Shown piece after piece: positions 49,501-59,490 of a stretch of DNA of 64,000 nucleotides. Source of the stretch: Bacteroidales bacterium. GTDB taxonomy: Bacteria; Bacteroidota; Bacteroidia; Bacteroidales; GCA-2748055. Made by a program: the position numbers and the translations under genes. Below the pieces are notes generated by a model that saw only the letters and a list, made by a program, of their open reading frames with translations, ran no database searches and was not told the origin of the DNA. The stretch's first letter is position 1; the number at the start of each line of letters is the position of its first letter. Location of the stretch: positions 1 through 64,000 of the forward strand of contig JAOZQY010000013.1 of assembly GCA_029931975.1 (NCBI GenBank), read 5' to 3'.

Positions 49501-52329
49501 ATGAAAAAATTTAAATTGTTGTTGTCGGTTATATTACTGACAGTTGTTTATGTTACTTCTTTGGCGCAGGTCGACCCGATGTCGCCCATGCCTAATGATG
49601 AGAGTGTACGCCAGGGTGTACTGGAAAACGGGATGACCTATTACATTAAGGCCAATCAGGAACCCAAAGAGCGGGCCTCTTTTTACATTATTCAGAATGT
49701 AGGGGCATTGCTTGAAGAGGATCACCAGAATGGATTGGCCCATTTCCTGGAGCATATGGCCTTTAACGGAACCGAGCATTTTCCGGAGAAAGGGATTATT
49801 GATTTCCTGGAGAGGCATGGAGTGGCTTTCGGGGAGAACATCAATGCCTATACCAGCCAAAACCAGACTGTTTATAACCTTTCGGATGTGCCGGTGACAC
49901 ATCCCGGCATCCTGGATAGTTGTCTGTTGATTCTGAATGATTGGTCCAACTATCTATTGTTAACCGAGGAAGAAATTGATGCTGAACGTGGCGTGATCAA
50001 GGAGGAATGGCGCACACGAAGGACCGCCCAGTTCAGGATGTATTCAGCCTCCATGAAGTACCTCTATCCAAATTCAAAGTTTGCTGAAAGGGATGTGATT
50101 GGTGATCTGGATGTGATTGAGAATTTTGAGTATGATGCACTCAGGGATTTTTACCATCAATGGTACAGGTCCGACCTTCAGGCCATCGCCATGGCCGGAG
50201 ATTTTGATGCAGATGAGATGGAAAAGAAGGTTATTGCTCTGTTCTCAAAAATTCCAAAGGTTAAAAATGCACCCGAACGGCCATTCTTTGAAATTCCGGA
50301 TCATGCCGAGCCGATATTTGGACTGGTGACCGATGCGGAAGCCGACCAGACCATGATCCGGTATATGATTCGCCACAGGAAAGCCGAGAGCGGTGCAGAG
50401 ACATTTATGGATCACAGGGAGCAATATATCCATGAACTGTTTAATGCCATGATGGGGCAAAGGGTCCAGGAGCTGGTGCAAACAGGAGTCCCTCCCTTTG
50501 TGGTTGGTGTTGTTAATTACGGAGATTTTGAAAGGGGCTATGAAGCCTTGATGGCCATAGCAATTCCAAAACCAAACATGGAAGAGGAGGGCTTAAAGGC
50601 GCTGATGACAGAAGTAGAGCGGGTGAAAAGATATGGTTTTACTCAGGGTGAACTGGATCGTGCCAAAGCTGAGATTATGTCTCAATGGGAAAAGTACTAT
50701 AAGGAGCGTGACAAAATCAGCAATGAAGAATATATTAATTCTTACGTTGATAATTTTCTGGAAGGAGATGCCTATCCCTCCACAGAGTTTGCTTACCAGG
50801 CTGTTCAGGCCATTCTGCCTACCATTTCACTGGCAGATTTTAACCAGCGTCTGACCAAGTGGATCACGGGTGAGAACCAGGTTCTGGTGATACAGGGGCC
50901 GGAAGGAGAAGGTGTGGAGCATCTGTCGGAGGCAGCTTCCATGGCCATTCTTGAGCAGGTGTCCAAAGCCGATGTGGAGCCTTACGAAGATGAAACATTG
51001 GCCGAATCGCTGGTCCCCGAGGAGCTCGCTCCTGCAGCAATAGTAAATGAGAAGAAGATTGAAGAGCTGGATGCAGTGGAGTGGACCCTGGAGAATGGGG
51101 CCCGCGTTGTTTTCAGGCATGCAGAATATGAAAAGGACCAGGTGCAGATCAGGGCCTATAGCAAGGGAGGAAGTTCCATCTATGGAGATGATGATGTACC
51201 CACCACCGATATGCTTACTTCCCTTATTTCGTTTTATGGTGTGGGAGATTTTGATGCCATGGGGCTCCAGAAAATGCTGACAGGTAAAAATATTTCCCTC
51301 CAGTTGAGCCTGAGAAGTCTTTCGGAAGGATTAAGCGGAACGGCCAGTCCCAAGGATATGGAAGCTATGATGCAGCTGATTTATCTTCATTTCAACCACC
51401 CCAGGTTTGATAAGGAGGCTCATGAAACCATCATAGCCCGCTACATGGCCCTGGTGGAGAATATGAATAACAATCCCCAAAAGGTGATGAGCGATTCATT
51501 AAGCCTGATTTTGACCGATTATCATCCCCGGACCAGGGTGATGGACCAGGAGTTCCTGGAAGATGTGAATTACGATCGTCTTGAACAGGTATATCTCGAA
51601 AGATTTGCAGATGCAAGTGATTTCTTCTTCATCATCGTGGGAAATATGGAGCAGGAAGAGGTGAAGTTGATGGCTCAGAAATACATTGGAGCCATTGGTA
51701 ATCAGGACAGGAATGAGACCTGGATCGACCGTAAAGTAAATGAACCGGAAGGAAGGGTGAATAAAACCATCGCTCTGCCTCTGGCAATTCCCAAGGCCAG
51801 TGTGAATATTGTAATCAACCAGGAGATGGCCTACGATCCTTATCACCAGATGGTCTTGAGGGTTATAGAGGGCATTCTGGACCTCAGGTATGTGGAGTCG
51901 ATTCGTGAGGAAGAAGGGGGGACTTATGGTGTGAGTGTCCGCACTTCATTGGAAAAGTGGCCCCTTGAGAAGGCAAGCATGCAGCTAAGGTTTGACTGCG
52001 ATCCTGCACGAGCCGCTGATCTGAAAGAGAAGGTATTTGCAGAACTTGAGAAGCTTGCCAGGGAGGGCTCAACGGAAGAGGACCTCTCCAAAACCGTGGA
52101 GAATATTCTGAAAAGCAGGGAAGAAAGCAAGGAGCACAATGCTTATTACCTCTCAAACCTGTACAGCTATTATCTCTATGGAATCAATTATGATGATCCG
52201 GTCAATTATGAGAATATCCTCAAGGGCCTTACAGTTAAAGATGTAAAACAGGTCATGAGCGCCTTCTATGATAATCCCAATATTGTTGATGTGGTATTTG
52301 TGCCCAAGGAGGAGACTCCCGCAGAATAG
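49501..52329 (+). CDS. M16 family zinc peptidase (pitrilysin/insulinase-like), secreted
   Basis: A 942-residue protein with signal peptide (MKKFKLLLSVILLTVVYVTS). The active site is HFLEHMAFNG (inverted HxxEH, about 82-91), with the third ligand Glu in GVIKEEW about 75 residues later. The protein holds two M16 halves of about 450 residues (the second begins at TLENGARVVFRHAEY and has lost the zinc motif), as in the single-chain M16B/pitrilysin type. It cuts small peptides in the periplasm. A terminator follows at 52359. Confidence 0.92.
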   Translation: MKKFKLLLSVILLTVVYVTSLAQVDPMSPMPNDESVRQGVLENGMTYYIKANQEPKERASFYIIQNVGALLEEDHQNGLAHFLEHMAFNGTEHFPEKGIIDFLERHGVAFGENINAYTSQNQTVYNLSDVPVTHPGILDSCLLILNDWSNYLLLTEEEIDAERGVIKEEWRTRRTAQFRMYSASMKYLYPNSKFAERDVIGDLDVIENFEYDALRDFYHQWYRSDLQAIAMAGDFDADEMEKKVIALFSKIPKVKNAPERPFFEIPDHAEPIFGLVTDAEADQTMIRYMIRHRKAESGAETFMDHREQYIHELFNAMMGQRVQELVQTGVPPFVVGVVNYGDFERGYEALMAIAIPKPNMEEEGLKALMTEVERVKRYGFTQGELDRAKAEIMSQWEKYYKERDKISNEEYINSYVDNFLEGDAYPSTEFAYQAVQAILPTISLADFNQRLTKWITGENQVLVIQGPEGEGVEHLSEAASMAILEQVSKADVEPYEDETLAESLVPEELAPAAIVNEKKIEELDAVEWTLENGARVVFRHAEYEKDQVQIRAYSKGGSSIYGDDDVPTTDMLTSLISFYGVGDFDAMGLQKMLTGKNISLQLSLRSLSEGLSGTASPKDMEAMMQLIYLHFNHPRFDKEAHETIIARYMALVENMNNNPQKVMSDSLSLILTDYHPRTRVMDQEFLEDVNYDRLEQVYLERFADASDFFFIIVGNMEQEEVKLMAQKYIGAIGNQDRNETWIDRKVNEPEGRVNKTIALPLAIPKASVNIVINQEMAYDPYHQMVLRVIEGILDLRYVESIREEEGGTYGVSVRTSLEKWPLEKASMQLRFDCDPARAADLKEKVFAELEKLAREGSTEEDLSKTVENILKSREESKEHNAYYLSNLYSYYLYGINYDDPVNYENILKGLTVKDVKQVMSAFYDNPNIVDVVFVPKEETPAE

Positions 52330-52358
52330 GAAAGTTCTAAAGTAGAATCAGAATTTTT

Positions 52359-52389
52359 GAACGGGCTGATTATCGGCCCGTTCTTTTTT
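52359..52389. terminator. Terminator after the M16 peptidase gene
   Basis: An 8-bp stem GAACGGGC/GCCCGTTC with a 9-base loop and six T, 30 bases after the stop codon of the peptidase. Confidence 0.85.
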
Positions 52390-52429
52390 ACTCCATTTTA
52401 AGCGGAGAGATAGCATGATGGAGCGGAGA

Positions 52430-53044
52430 CTAAAATAATCCGTGGATCTGTGCGTTGATGTTGTCCATAACCGAGCTCAGATCTTCAGGCTTATCGCGGA
52501 AGTTGAGGTTATTCACATTCACAATCAGCAGCTTGCCCAGGTTGTAGGTCTCCACCCAGGCTTCGTATCTTTCGTTCAGGTGTTTCAGGTAGTCAAGCCG
52601 GATATTGTTCTCATACTTACGGCCCCTTTGCTGTATCTGCTCCACCAGGGTGGGGATTGAGGCGCGCAGGTAGATGAGAAGGTCGGGAGGCTCAATCAGG
52701 GAACTCATAAGATTGAAAAGGGCAAAGTAGTTTTCAAAATCCCTGGTACTCATTAATCCCATGCTATGCAGGTTGGGGGCGAATATGTAGGCGTCCTCAT
52801 AAATGGTCCGGTCCTGGATAATCTTCTTACCCGATTCACGAATCTGGATAATCTGGCTAAATCGGCTGTTGAGGAAGTAGATCTGCAGGTTAAAGGACCA
52901 GCGTTGCATGTCCTGGTAAAAATCGTTCAGATAGGGATTGTCATCTACATCCTCATAGTGAGCTTCCCATTTATATTGCTTTGATAATAAATTTGTTAAT
53001 GTGGTTTTTCCAGACCCGATGTTTCCTGCTACAGCTACATGCAT
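52430..53044 (-). CDS. Deoxynucleoside kinase
   Basis: A 204-residue P-loop kinase of the dNK/dGK family. The P-loop GNIGSGKTT (about 7-15) and the substrate-site ExxxxNPYLNDFY region (about 35-47) are clear. The DRTIYED segment holds the conserved Asp-Arg pair, and the lid has RGRKYE. It phosphorylates deoxynucleosides for salvage. It lies in a run of minus-strand housekeeping genes (GH3, queA, truB) and has a 45-base gap to the next gene upstream. Confidence 0.9.
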   Translation of the reverse strand: MHVAVAGNIGSGKTTLTNLLSKQYKWEAHYEDVDDNPYLNDFYQDMQRWSFNLQIYFLNSRFSQIIQIRESGKKIIQDRTIYEDAYIFAPNLHSMGLMSTRDFENYFALFNLMSSLIEPPDLLIYLRASIPTLVEQIQQRGRKYENNIRLDYLKHLNERYEAWVETYNLGKLLIVNVNNLNFRDKPEDLSSVMDNINAQIHGLF

Positions 53045-53089
53045 ATATTCCTTGATTTATTGGGTGAGCCAGACTAAAGATAATAACTT

Positions 53090-54604
53090 TTATTGGCTTA
53101 GAATGTCACTTAGCTCATCTAAATATTTCCGGTCGTTGGCCAGCCTTGGTATTTTGTTCTGGCCACCCAGTTTTCCACGTTTCTGCATCCAGAGGTAAAA
53201 GGTGCCGGGCTTAAGAGAATTAACTTTTGGCAGCAAAAGAGTTAGGTTTTTATGTCGTTTTGCTTCATAATCAGAGTTCACCGATTTCAGGGTGTCATCA
53301 AGCACCCTTGTAAACTGCTCCAGGCTTCCAGGTGGTGTTTCAAACTCTATCATCCATTCATGTCCCCCTTTGGAATTTTCACTCATGTAGAGTGGACCTG
53401 CAGTGTACTCCTTGATGAGCGCTCCGGTTTCTTTGCATGCACTCATTAGTGCTTTTTCGGCATTATCCATGATCACTTCCTCACCAAAAGCATTGATGTA
53501 ATATTTGGTACGTCCCGATATCTTAATTCTGTGGGGAAACAGGCTGGTAAAAACTACGGTATCGCCAATCATATAGCGCCACAGGCCTCCATTGCTTGAA
53601 ATGATCATGGCGTAGTTTACTCCCGGCTCCACATCCGCAACGGTATAGACGGGAGGGTTTGGCCTATCCAGTTTATCCAGGGGAATAAATTCATAAAAGA
53701 CTCCCAGATCAAGCATCAGCAGCATATCGTCCCGTTCCAGGTCATCCTGAATTCCGAAAAAACCTTCCGATGCGTTGTAGGTCTCCAGGTAGTTCATCTC
53801 ATCGGAAGGAATCAGCTTTTTAAAGGATTCACGATATGGGGTAAAACTGACTCCTCCGTGGGTAAAGAGCTCCAGGTTGGGCCATACCTCCAGGATATTA
53901 TTTTTTCCGGTGAAATCTAGGACTGCTCTCAGAAGTACCAGGTTCCAGGAGGGAACCCCGGCAATACTGGTTACATTTTCAGCGATCGTATGCCGGGTGA
54001 TTCTAGCTATTTTCTCCTCAAAATCGGGAATTAATGCAATTTCTGATGCTGGTGTACGGATGAATTGTGCCCAGAAAGGCAGGTTTTCAATGAGCACAGC
54101 CGACAGATCACCGTAATAGGATTGGTTGCTGAATTTATTCACCTCGGCACTTCCACCCAGGGTCAGGGATTTGCCTTTCAAAATGGCGCTATCGGGTTTT
54201 TGTTTCGTATAGAAGGCAATCACATCCTTTCCTCCTCGGAAGTGGCAATCTTCCAGGGCTTCATTGCTCACCGGAATAAACTTGCTCTTGTCGGAAGTGG
54301 TGCCGGATGATTTTGCAAACCACTTGATCTCAGTGGGCCACAGCAGATTCTGTTCCCCCTCCCGGAGCCGGTTGATATATGGTTTCACATCATCGTAAGT
54401 GCTGATGGGCACGCTCCGTTGAAAATCTTCTATTGAAGAAATGGAGTCGAAACCGTATTGTACACCCCAGGTGGTTCGTAGCGCCTGCTCAATCAATTTC
54501 TCAAAGACCTCCTGCTGCACATCAAAGGGGTATTTCATGAACAGTTCAATCTGGTGAAGTCGTTTCACATTCACCCAGGAGATAATAGAATTAAGCAGAG
54601 GCAT
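53090..54604 (-). CDS. GH3 auxin-responsive-promoter-family acyl-adenylating enzyme
   Basis: A 504-residue protein of the GH3/JAR1 family, a branch of the acyl-adenylate superfamily. The ATP loop FAKSSGTTSDKSKFIP (about 94-109) is the family's P-loop-like motif, and the second motif YNASEGFFGIQ lies near residue 280. The C-terminal GRTKYYINAFGEEV is the third motif. Plant members conjugate amino acids to hormones; the bacterial role is unknown. It is placed between dNK and queA in the same direction, with queA 10 bases upstream. Confidence 0.88.
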   Translation of the reverse strand: MPLLNSIISWVNVKRLHQIELFMKYPFDVQQEVFEKLIEQALRTTWGVQYGFDSISSIEDFQRSVPISTYDDVKPYINRLREGEQNLLWPTEIKWFAKSSGTTSDKSKFIPVSNEALEDCHFRGGKDVIAFYTKQKPDSAILKGKSLTLGGSAEVNKFSNQSYYGDLSAVLIENLPFWAQFIRTPASEIALIPDFEEKIARITRHTIAENVTSIAGVPSWNLVLLRAVLDFTGKNNILEVWPNLELFTHGGVSFTPYRESFKKLIPSDEMNYLETYNASEGFFGIQDDLERDDMLLMLDLGVFYEFIPLDKLDRPNPPVYTVADVEPGVNYAMIISSNGGLWRYMIGDTVVFTSLFPHRIKISGRTKYYINAFGEEVIMDNAEKALMSACKETGALIKEYTAGPLYMSENSKGGHEWMIEFETPPGSLEQFTRVLDDTLKSVNSDYEAKRHKNLTLLLPKVNSLKPGTFYLWMQKRGKLGGQNKIPRLANDRKYLDELSDILSQ

Positions 54605-54614
54605 TCGTGTTGTT

Positions 54615-55664
54615 TTACAGGATCAGCATAGCATCCCCATAAGTGCCAAATTGGTATTTTTCCTTAATGGCTACCTCGTAAGCATGCATCAGGTAATTAT
54701 ATCCGGCAAATGCAGATACCATCATCAATAATGTTGAATAAGGCAGGTGGAAATTGGATACCATTCTGTTGGGGACACTGAATTCGTAGGGTGGAAAAAT
54801 AAACTTATTGGTCCAGCCATCAAATTCTTTGAGGAAGCCATCTGTGGAGACTGAGCTCTCGAGGGTACGCATTACCGTGGTGCCTACTGCGCAAATATTT
54901 TTTTTCTGATCTTTTGCACCATTAACCAGTTTTACGGCAGCCTCCTGTATATTGATTCTTTCGGAATCCATCTTGTGCTTGGTCAGGTCCTCCACATCGA
55001 CGGTTCTGAAGTTTCCCAGACCCACATGAAGGGTGATATAAGCAAAGTCAACTCCTTTAATCTCAAGACGCTTTAGGAGCTCCCTGCTGAAATGCATCCC
55101 CGCAGTAGGTGCAGCAACAGCTCCTTCATGCTTGGCATATACAGTCTGGTAACGATCTTTGTCCTCCGGCTCCACCTTTCTTTCAATGAATTTGGGAAGT
55201 GGTGTTTCCCCCAGGTTAAAAAGGGTCTTTTTAAAATCATCATAGTTCCCGTCAAATAAAAAACGAAGGGTTCTTCCCCTGGAAGTGGTGTTGTCGATAA
55301 CCTCGGCAACCAACATATCGTTCTCCCCAAAATAGAGTTTGTTGCCAATTCTTATTTTACGGGCAGGGTCTACCAGTACGTCCCAGAGACGTTGTTCACG
55401 GTTTAGCTCTCTAAGCAGGAACACTTCGATTTCCGCACCGGTTTTCTCTTTATTTCCATAGAGACGTGCCGGGAATACTTTGGTATCATTGAATACCATT
55501 ACATCACCATCGTCATAATATTCGATGATTTCCTTAAAAGTCCTGTGCTCGATTTTTTCAGTGTCGCGGTGCAAAACCATTAACCTTGATTCATCACGAT
55601 TTTTAGCCGGGAATTTTGCAACCAGCTCAGGGGGCAAAGTAAATTTATACTGGGATAACTTCAT
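54615..55664 (-). CDS. queA: tRNA preQ1 S-adenosylmethionine ribosyltransferase-isomerase
   Basis: A 349-residue QueA. The start [17 protein letters not shown] and the family signatures [16 protein letters not shown] and [10 protein letters not shown] (about 183-192) are diagnostic, together with [10 protein letters not shown]. It transfers the ribosyl part of SAM to preQ1 on tRNA (queuosine pathway). It belongs to the same-direction run truB-queA-GH3-dNK. Confidence 0.95.
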   Translation of the reverse strand: MKLSQYKFTLPPELVAKFPAKNRDESRLMVLHRDTEKIEHRTFKEIIEYYDDGDVMVFNDTKVFPARLYGNKEKTGAEIEVFLLRELNREQRLWDVLVDPARKIRIGNKLYFGENDMLVAEVIDNTTSRGRTLRFLFDGNYDDFKKTLFNLGETPLPKFIERKVEPEDKDRYQTVYAKHEGAVAAPTAGMHFSRELLKRLEIKGVDFAYITLHVGLGNFRTVDVEDLTKHKMDSERINIQEAAVKLVNGAKDQKKNICAVGTTVMRTLESSVSTDGFLKEFDGWTNKFIFPPYEFSVPNRMVSNFHLPYSTLLMMVSAFAGYNYLMHAYEVAIKEKYQFGTYGDAMLIL

Positions 55665-55726
55665 ATGATAGATTGTGAATTATTTATCTGACGCGAGCCT
55701 CGTTATACGTAAGAAACGCTTTTTTG

Positions 55727-56428
55727 TTACAAAAGTTTAAGATTTTTTATAAAGTCTTCTACCAACATGGCTTTTTCCACATGATAAGGACCAATTCTCG
55801 TTCGCCTGAGACCGCTTAAATGAGCACCGGAATCAAGTTTAGAACCCAGGTCCCTGGCCAGGGATCTGATATAAGTACCTTTGCTGCATTCCACATGGAG
55901 GGAAAGATCGGGTAGGTTTTCGGAAATCAGTTGAATTTGGGATATATGCACCAGGGAAGGTTTCAGCTCCACCGTCTTTCCTTTTCTGGCCATGACATAG
56001 GCACGTTTTCCATCCACACTTTTGGCTGAAAAGATGGGAGGCATTTGCTCTTGATCGCCAGAAAGTTCTGATAGCGCCTTCTTGATTTTTTCTGTGGAGA
56101 TATGTTCCCATGGATAGGTCTGATCCTCTTTTGTCTCCAGATCAAAGGAAGGCGTGGTGGCCCCCAGCCTGATCTGAGCCGTATAAGCCTTATCCATGTC
56201 CTGGTATTGCATGATCTGTTTAGTAGCCTTCCCGGTACAGATAATGACCAGTCCGGTTGCCAGTGGATCCAGCGTTCCGGCGTGACCTACCTTGATTTTT
56301 TTGATTCCCAGAATGTACTTCAGCGATTGCCGGATCTTATTGACCACATCAAACGAGGTCCAGGTCAGGGGCTTGTCAATATAAAGAACCGCACCTTCCA
56401 GGTAGGTTTCGGGACGAGTATACTCCAT
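55727..56428 (-). CDS. truB: tRNA pseudouridine-55 synthase
   Basis: A 233-residue TruB. The start LYIDKPLTWTSFDVV and the catalytic GHAGTLDPLATGLVI (Asp at about 66) are clear, with YAMARKGKTVEL-type core and SKGTYIRSLARDLG region. It makes pseudouridine at position 55 of tRNAs. I prefer the ATG at 56428; a longer form from 56482 would overlap uppP by about 50 bases. The gap to uppP is then 4 bases. Confidence 0.93.
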   Translation of the reverse strand: MEYTRPETYLEGAVLYIDKPLTWTSFDVVNKIRQSLKYILGIKKIKVGHAGTLDPLATGLVIICTGKATKQIMQYQDMDKAYTAQIRLGATTPSFDLETKEDQTYPWEHISTEKIKKALSELSGDQEQMPPIFSAKSVDGKRAYVMARKGKTVELKPSLVHISQIQLISENLPDLSLHVECSKGTYIRSLARDLGSKLDSGAHLSGLRRTRIGPYHVEKAMLVEDFIKNLKLL

Positions 56429-56432
56429 AAAA

Positions 56433-57218
56433 TCAGGCAAAGATGATTGAAACGATTCCAACAAGCGCACAGTATATGGCAAACCAGTAGAGCTTACCCT
56501 TTTTTACAAGATTGATCATCCATGTGCAGGCCAGGTATCCCGAGAGATAAGCAGCCAGGAAACCTATAATAAGAGAACCTGTGGCAATTCCGGATTCGGA
56601 AGGAGAGGATGACATAGAGAGAATATCCAGTAATGCGGCTCCGATGATGGGTATCAGCACCATCAGGAAGGAGAACTTTGCCACATCACTGCGTCCGTTT
56701 TTTAATAAGAGGCCGGTGGCTATGGTTGCTCCGGAACGGGAAATACCCGGGACAGTTGCAATGGCCTGGGCAATGCCCATAAGAAGTGCATCCAGGAAAG
56801 GAATTTTCTTTTTGCCAGGTTTGACCAGCTGGGTGGAGATCAACAGCAGAGCGGTTAACAGCAGGGCACTGCCTACCAGTAACAGGTTTCCGGAAAAGAG
56901 TGATTCCACCTCATCCCTGAACATTACTCCCACAAAAAGAACAGGAATCATGGAAACCAGGATCTTGGAGACATATTTAGTTTCTTCGTTCCATTTGAAC
57001 TGAGAAAGGCCCACGAAAAGTTTCTTAATCTCCTTGTAGAAGACGGTGATTGTGCTCAGAACTGTCGCAAAGTGCACCAGTACAGTAAAGGTGAGACTTT
57101 CTTTGACTTCTACATCTAACAGGACCTTCCCGATTTCAAGATGTCCGCTGCTGCTAACAGGGAGAAATTCTGTGAGTCCCTGGACCAATCCAAGGATTAA
57201 TGCTTCAAACCATGTCAT
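56433..57218 (-). CDS. uppP: Undecaprenyl-diphosphatase (BacA type)
   Basis: A 261-residue membrane protein with about seven to eight helices. The two catalytic regions are GLVQGLTEFLPVSSSGHLEI (about 10-29) and VPGISRSGATIA (about 154-165). It recycles undecaprenyl diphosphate to the monophosphate carrier for peptidoglycan and polysaccharide synthesis. The start overlaps the DUF3098 gene by 4 bases. Confidence 0.95.
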   Translation of the reverse strand: MTWFEALILGLVQGLTEFLPVSSSGHLEIGKVLLDVEVKESLTFTVLVHFATVLSTITVFYKEIKKLFVGLSQFKWNEETKYVSKILVSMIPVLFVGVMFRDEVESLFSGNLLLVGSALLLTALLLISTQLVKPGKKKIPFLDALLMGIAQAIATVPGISRSGATIATGLLLKNGRSDVAKFSFLMVLIPIIGAALLDILSMSSSPSESGIATGSLIIGFLAAYLSGYLACTWMINLVKKGKLYWFAIYCALVGIVSIIFA

Positions 57219-57469
57219 TTGCTATCTGATTTGGGCTTTTTCATAATGGCCCAAATCTCGAAGATAAATCCTGCAAGAACGACAATGGGTGCCAGCGTTA
57301 TACGACGAAAACTGAATATTTCCTCTTCATTGAAAATGGTAGGATCTTCGGATTTCCCCCCGATCATCAGGATAAATCCCAACACAATGATGGCAAATCC
57401 GATGATAAGAAGTATGTAATTCTCCCTGGCCAGCGCAAAGCTCTCTTTTTCTGTGCTTTTCTTATTCAT
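57215..57469 (-). CDS. DUF3098 small membrane protein
   Basis: An 84-residue protein with two hydrophobic helices (about 18-37 and 55-75). The family is found in Bacteroidota between ftsX and uppP, as here. Its function is unknown; the constant position suggests a link to cell division or envelope synthesis. It overlaps uppP by 4 bases and lies 10 bases after ftsX. Confidence 0.88.
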   Translation of the reverse strand: MNKKSTEKESFALARENYILLIIGFAIIVLGFILMIGGKSEDPTIFNEEEIFSFRRITLAPIVVLAGFIFEIWAIMKKPKSDSK

Positions 57470-57479
57470 TTTGACGGTA

Positions 57480-58355
57480 TTAGTAAAGCTTATCTGTTTT
57501 AATATTCAGGTATTTGTTTACTGCAAAAAAGGTGGATATCCAGTTAAGAGCAATACCTGTAAGGATTACCCCCAGTGCCAGAATGGCCAGCATGTCATAA
57601 TCCCTGAGTGAAATCACCCCTTCAAACTCTTCCTGCAGAAGGTAAACCAGACCGAATAGTGGTGCAAGGGCTATGAGGCTTCCTGTAAAACCGCTGACTG
57701 CACTTTTGAACAGAAAAGGCTTCCGGATAAAAGCCCTTGTGGCGCCCACAAGCTGCATGGTATTAATAATAAATCGTTTGGAATAGATAGATAGCCTGAT
57801 GGTGTTGTTAATCAGGGTAACCGAAATCAGGGCAAGCAGGATGGAGAATCCCAGAATGATGAATGTGATCTGGCGGATATTCTCATTCACCGCGTATAAC
57901 AATGATTTTTTATAATACACTTCCTCGATGGAGTTATACTTCATCAAATTCTGTTCAATGATCATCACTGAGTCGGGATTGGCCCAGGGTTGATACAGCC
58001 TGACCCTGATGGATGGGGGCAGGGGATTGTAGCCCAGGAAACGGATGAAATCCTCACCCAGCATCTGCTCGGTCTCCAGGGCAGCTTCCTCCTTAGTGAT
58101 GTACTCGGTTGATAGTATAAACTCCCTGGAATCCAGGATCTTTTGAAGTTGATATATATCGGCCTCCTTCACATTCTCTTTGAGAATTACATTGAAGCCA
58201 ATGCTCTCCATAACCTGCTGGCGGATATTACGGCCATTAATCAGCAAAAGACCAACCATCCCGAGCAGTAATAATACCAGAGATATGCTGATGACCGAGG
58301 TAAGCTGGGAGCTACGGATTCTCCGGGAATATGTCCTGTTTTCCTTCTTTGACAT
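57480..58355 (-). CDS. ftsX: Cell-division permease-like protein FtsX
   Basis: A 291-residue protein with one N-terminal helix (about 18-38), a periplasmic ECD domain (about 45-160) and three C-terminal helices, the FtsX plan. Conserved are the GENIRQITFIILGFSILLA-like helix and the late EFEGVISLRDYDML segment. FtsX works with the ATPase FtsE to activate cell-wall hydrolases during division; no ftsE is adjacent here. It leads into DUF3098-uppP-truB-queA. Confidence 0.92.
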   Translation of the reverse strand: MSKKENRTYSRRIRSSQLTSVISISLVLLLLGMVGLLLINGRNIRQQVMESIGFNVILKENVKEADIYQLQKILDSREFILSTEYITKEEAALETEQMLGEDFIRFLGYNPLPPSIRVRLYQPWANPDSVMIIEQNLMKYNSIEEVYYKKSLLYAVNENIRQITFIILGFSILLALISVTLINNTIRLSIYSKRFIINTMQLVGATRAFIRKPFLFKSAVSGFTGSLIALAPLFGLVYLLQEEFEGVISLRDYDMLAILALGVILTGIALNWISTFFAVNKYLNIKTDKLY

Positions 58356-58388
58356 GCCTGAAAAAATGGCTGTCGCAAAGATAGGAAT

Positions 58389-59405
58389 TTAATCGAGGAT
58401 TTTGGTCCACCCAAAGGAATCCTCCAGATCACCGTTCTGGATGCCCAGTAGGGTTTCGTAGAGCCTGCTTGAAACCGGCCCCGGATTAATACCATCCCCA
58501 AAGGAATAGTTGATTCCTTTCTCTACATCTGCCACCTTTCCAATGGGCGAAATGACTGCTGCTGTGCCACACGCTCCTGCCTCTTCAAAAGTACTAAGCT
58601 CTTCAACAGGAACGGGACGTACCTCCACCTTCATACCCATCTCTCTGGCCAGTGTCTGAAGGCAGCGGTTGGTGATGGAGGGAAGGATGGAGTGTGACTC
58701 GGGGGTGATGTAGGTGTTATCTCTGATTCCAAAGAAGTTGGCCGGCCCACATTCATCTATGTATTTTTTTTCTTTAGCATCGAGGTATAAAGCTGTGGAA
58801 AAACCAGCCTGATGTGCATCGGCAATGGAACCCATGCTGGCTGCATAGTTCCCCCCGACCTTTAGATGTCCTGTTCCAAGGGGGGCCGCCCTGTCATGAT
58901 CTCTGCAGATCATTACATTTACCGGTTTGAATCCGGCCTTAAAATAAGGACCTACCGGCATCACAAATATCAGGAAAGTATATTCGTTTGCGGGTTTTAC
59001 ACCAACTTCAGGTCCGGTTCCGATGAGAAGGGGACGGATGTAGAGAGATGCTCCTGTACCATAAGGAGGAACAAAGCGTTTATTCAAGACTACCACCTTT
59101 TCCACCGCTTCCATAAACAATTCTACAGGGACTTCGGCCATATGAATTCCTTGGGCCGAAGTGATCATTCTTTTTGCATTCTCGTCATGCCGGAAAAGTC
59201 TGATGCGTCCATCCTTGCCAGTAAAGGCTTTTAGTCCTTCGAAAGATTCCTGTCCGTAATGCAGGCAGGTGGCTCCAATATGAATGGGAAGATATTGGTC
59301 CGAGGAGACTTCCAGTTTGCCCCAGGCGCCATCCTTATAGACGCATCTCACATTGTAATCGGTCTTCATTATTCCGAAGCCAAGATTTTTCCAGTCAAGT
59401 TCCAT
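58389..59405 (-). CDS. ilvE: Branched-chain amino acid aminotransferase
   Basis: A 338-residue class IV PLP aminotransferase. The PLP Lys lies in LYLDAKEKKYIDECG (about 209-213), and the signature ECGPANFFGIRD follows. The N-terminal segment CLHYGQESFEGLKAF and the RPLLIGTGPEVGV region match the IlvE (type II/mitochondrial-like) group. It makes or breaks down leucine, isoleucine and valine with 2-oxoglutarate. I start it at 59405 (MELDWKNL); the 19 codons before are leader. A promoter precedes it. Confidence 0.93.
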   Translation of the reverse strand: MELDWKNLGFGIMKTDYNVRCVYKDGAWGKLEVSSDQYLPIHIGATCLHYGQESFEGLKAFTGKDGRIRLFRHDENAKRMITSAQGIHMAEVPVELFMEAVEKVVVLNKRFVPPYGTGASLYIRPLLIGTGPEVGVKPANEYTFLIFVMPVGPYFKAGFKPVNVMICRDHDRAAPLGTGHLKVGGNYAASMGSIADAHQAGFSTALYLDAKEKKYIDECGPANFFGIRDNTYITPESHSILPSITNRCLQTLAREMGMKVEVRPVPVEELSTFEEAGACGTAAVISPIGKVADVEKGINYSFGDGINPGPVSSRLYETLLGIQNGDLEDSFGWTKILD

Positions 59406-59431
59406 GATGATCAGAGTTGTTAGTAAGTGAT

Positions 59432-59459
59432 CAAAAGTAATCAAACAAACCCGCTGCAA
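59432..59459 (-). promoter_or_regulatory. Promoter of ilvE
   Basis: Minus strand TTG (59457-59459; another at 59460-59462), 17 or 20 bases, TACTTTTG (59432-59439), matching the Bacteroidota consensus, 27 bases before the ATG. Confidence 0.45.
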
Positions 59460-59490
59460 CAATAGAGAAATGATGTTTTAAAATGATGTT

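Noticed and set aside
49501-52329. Antisense open frames over the M16 peptidase as genes
   Set aside because: They are mirror frames of a strongly coding gene, without family motifs of their own.
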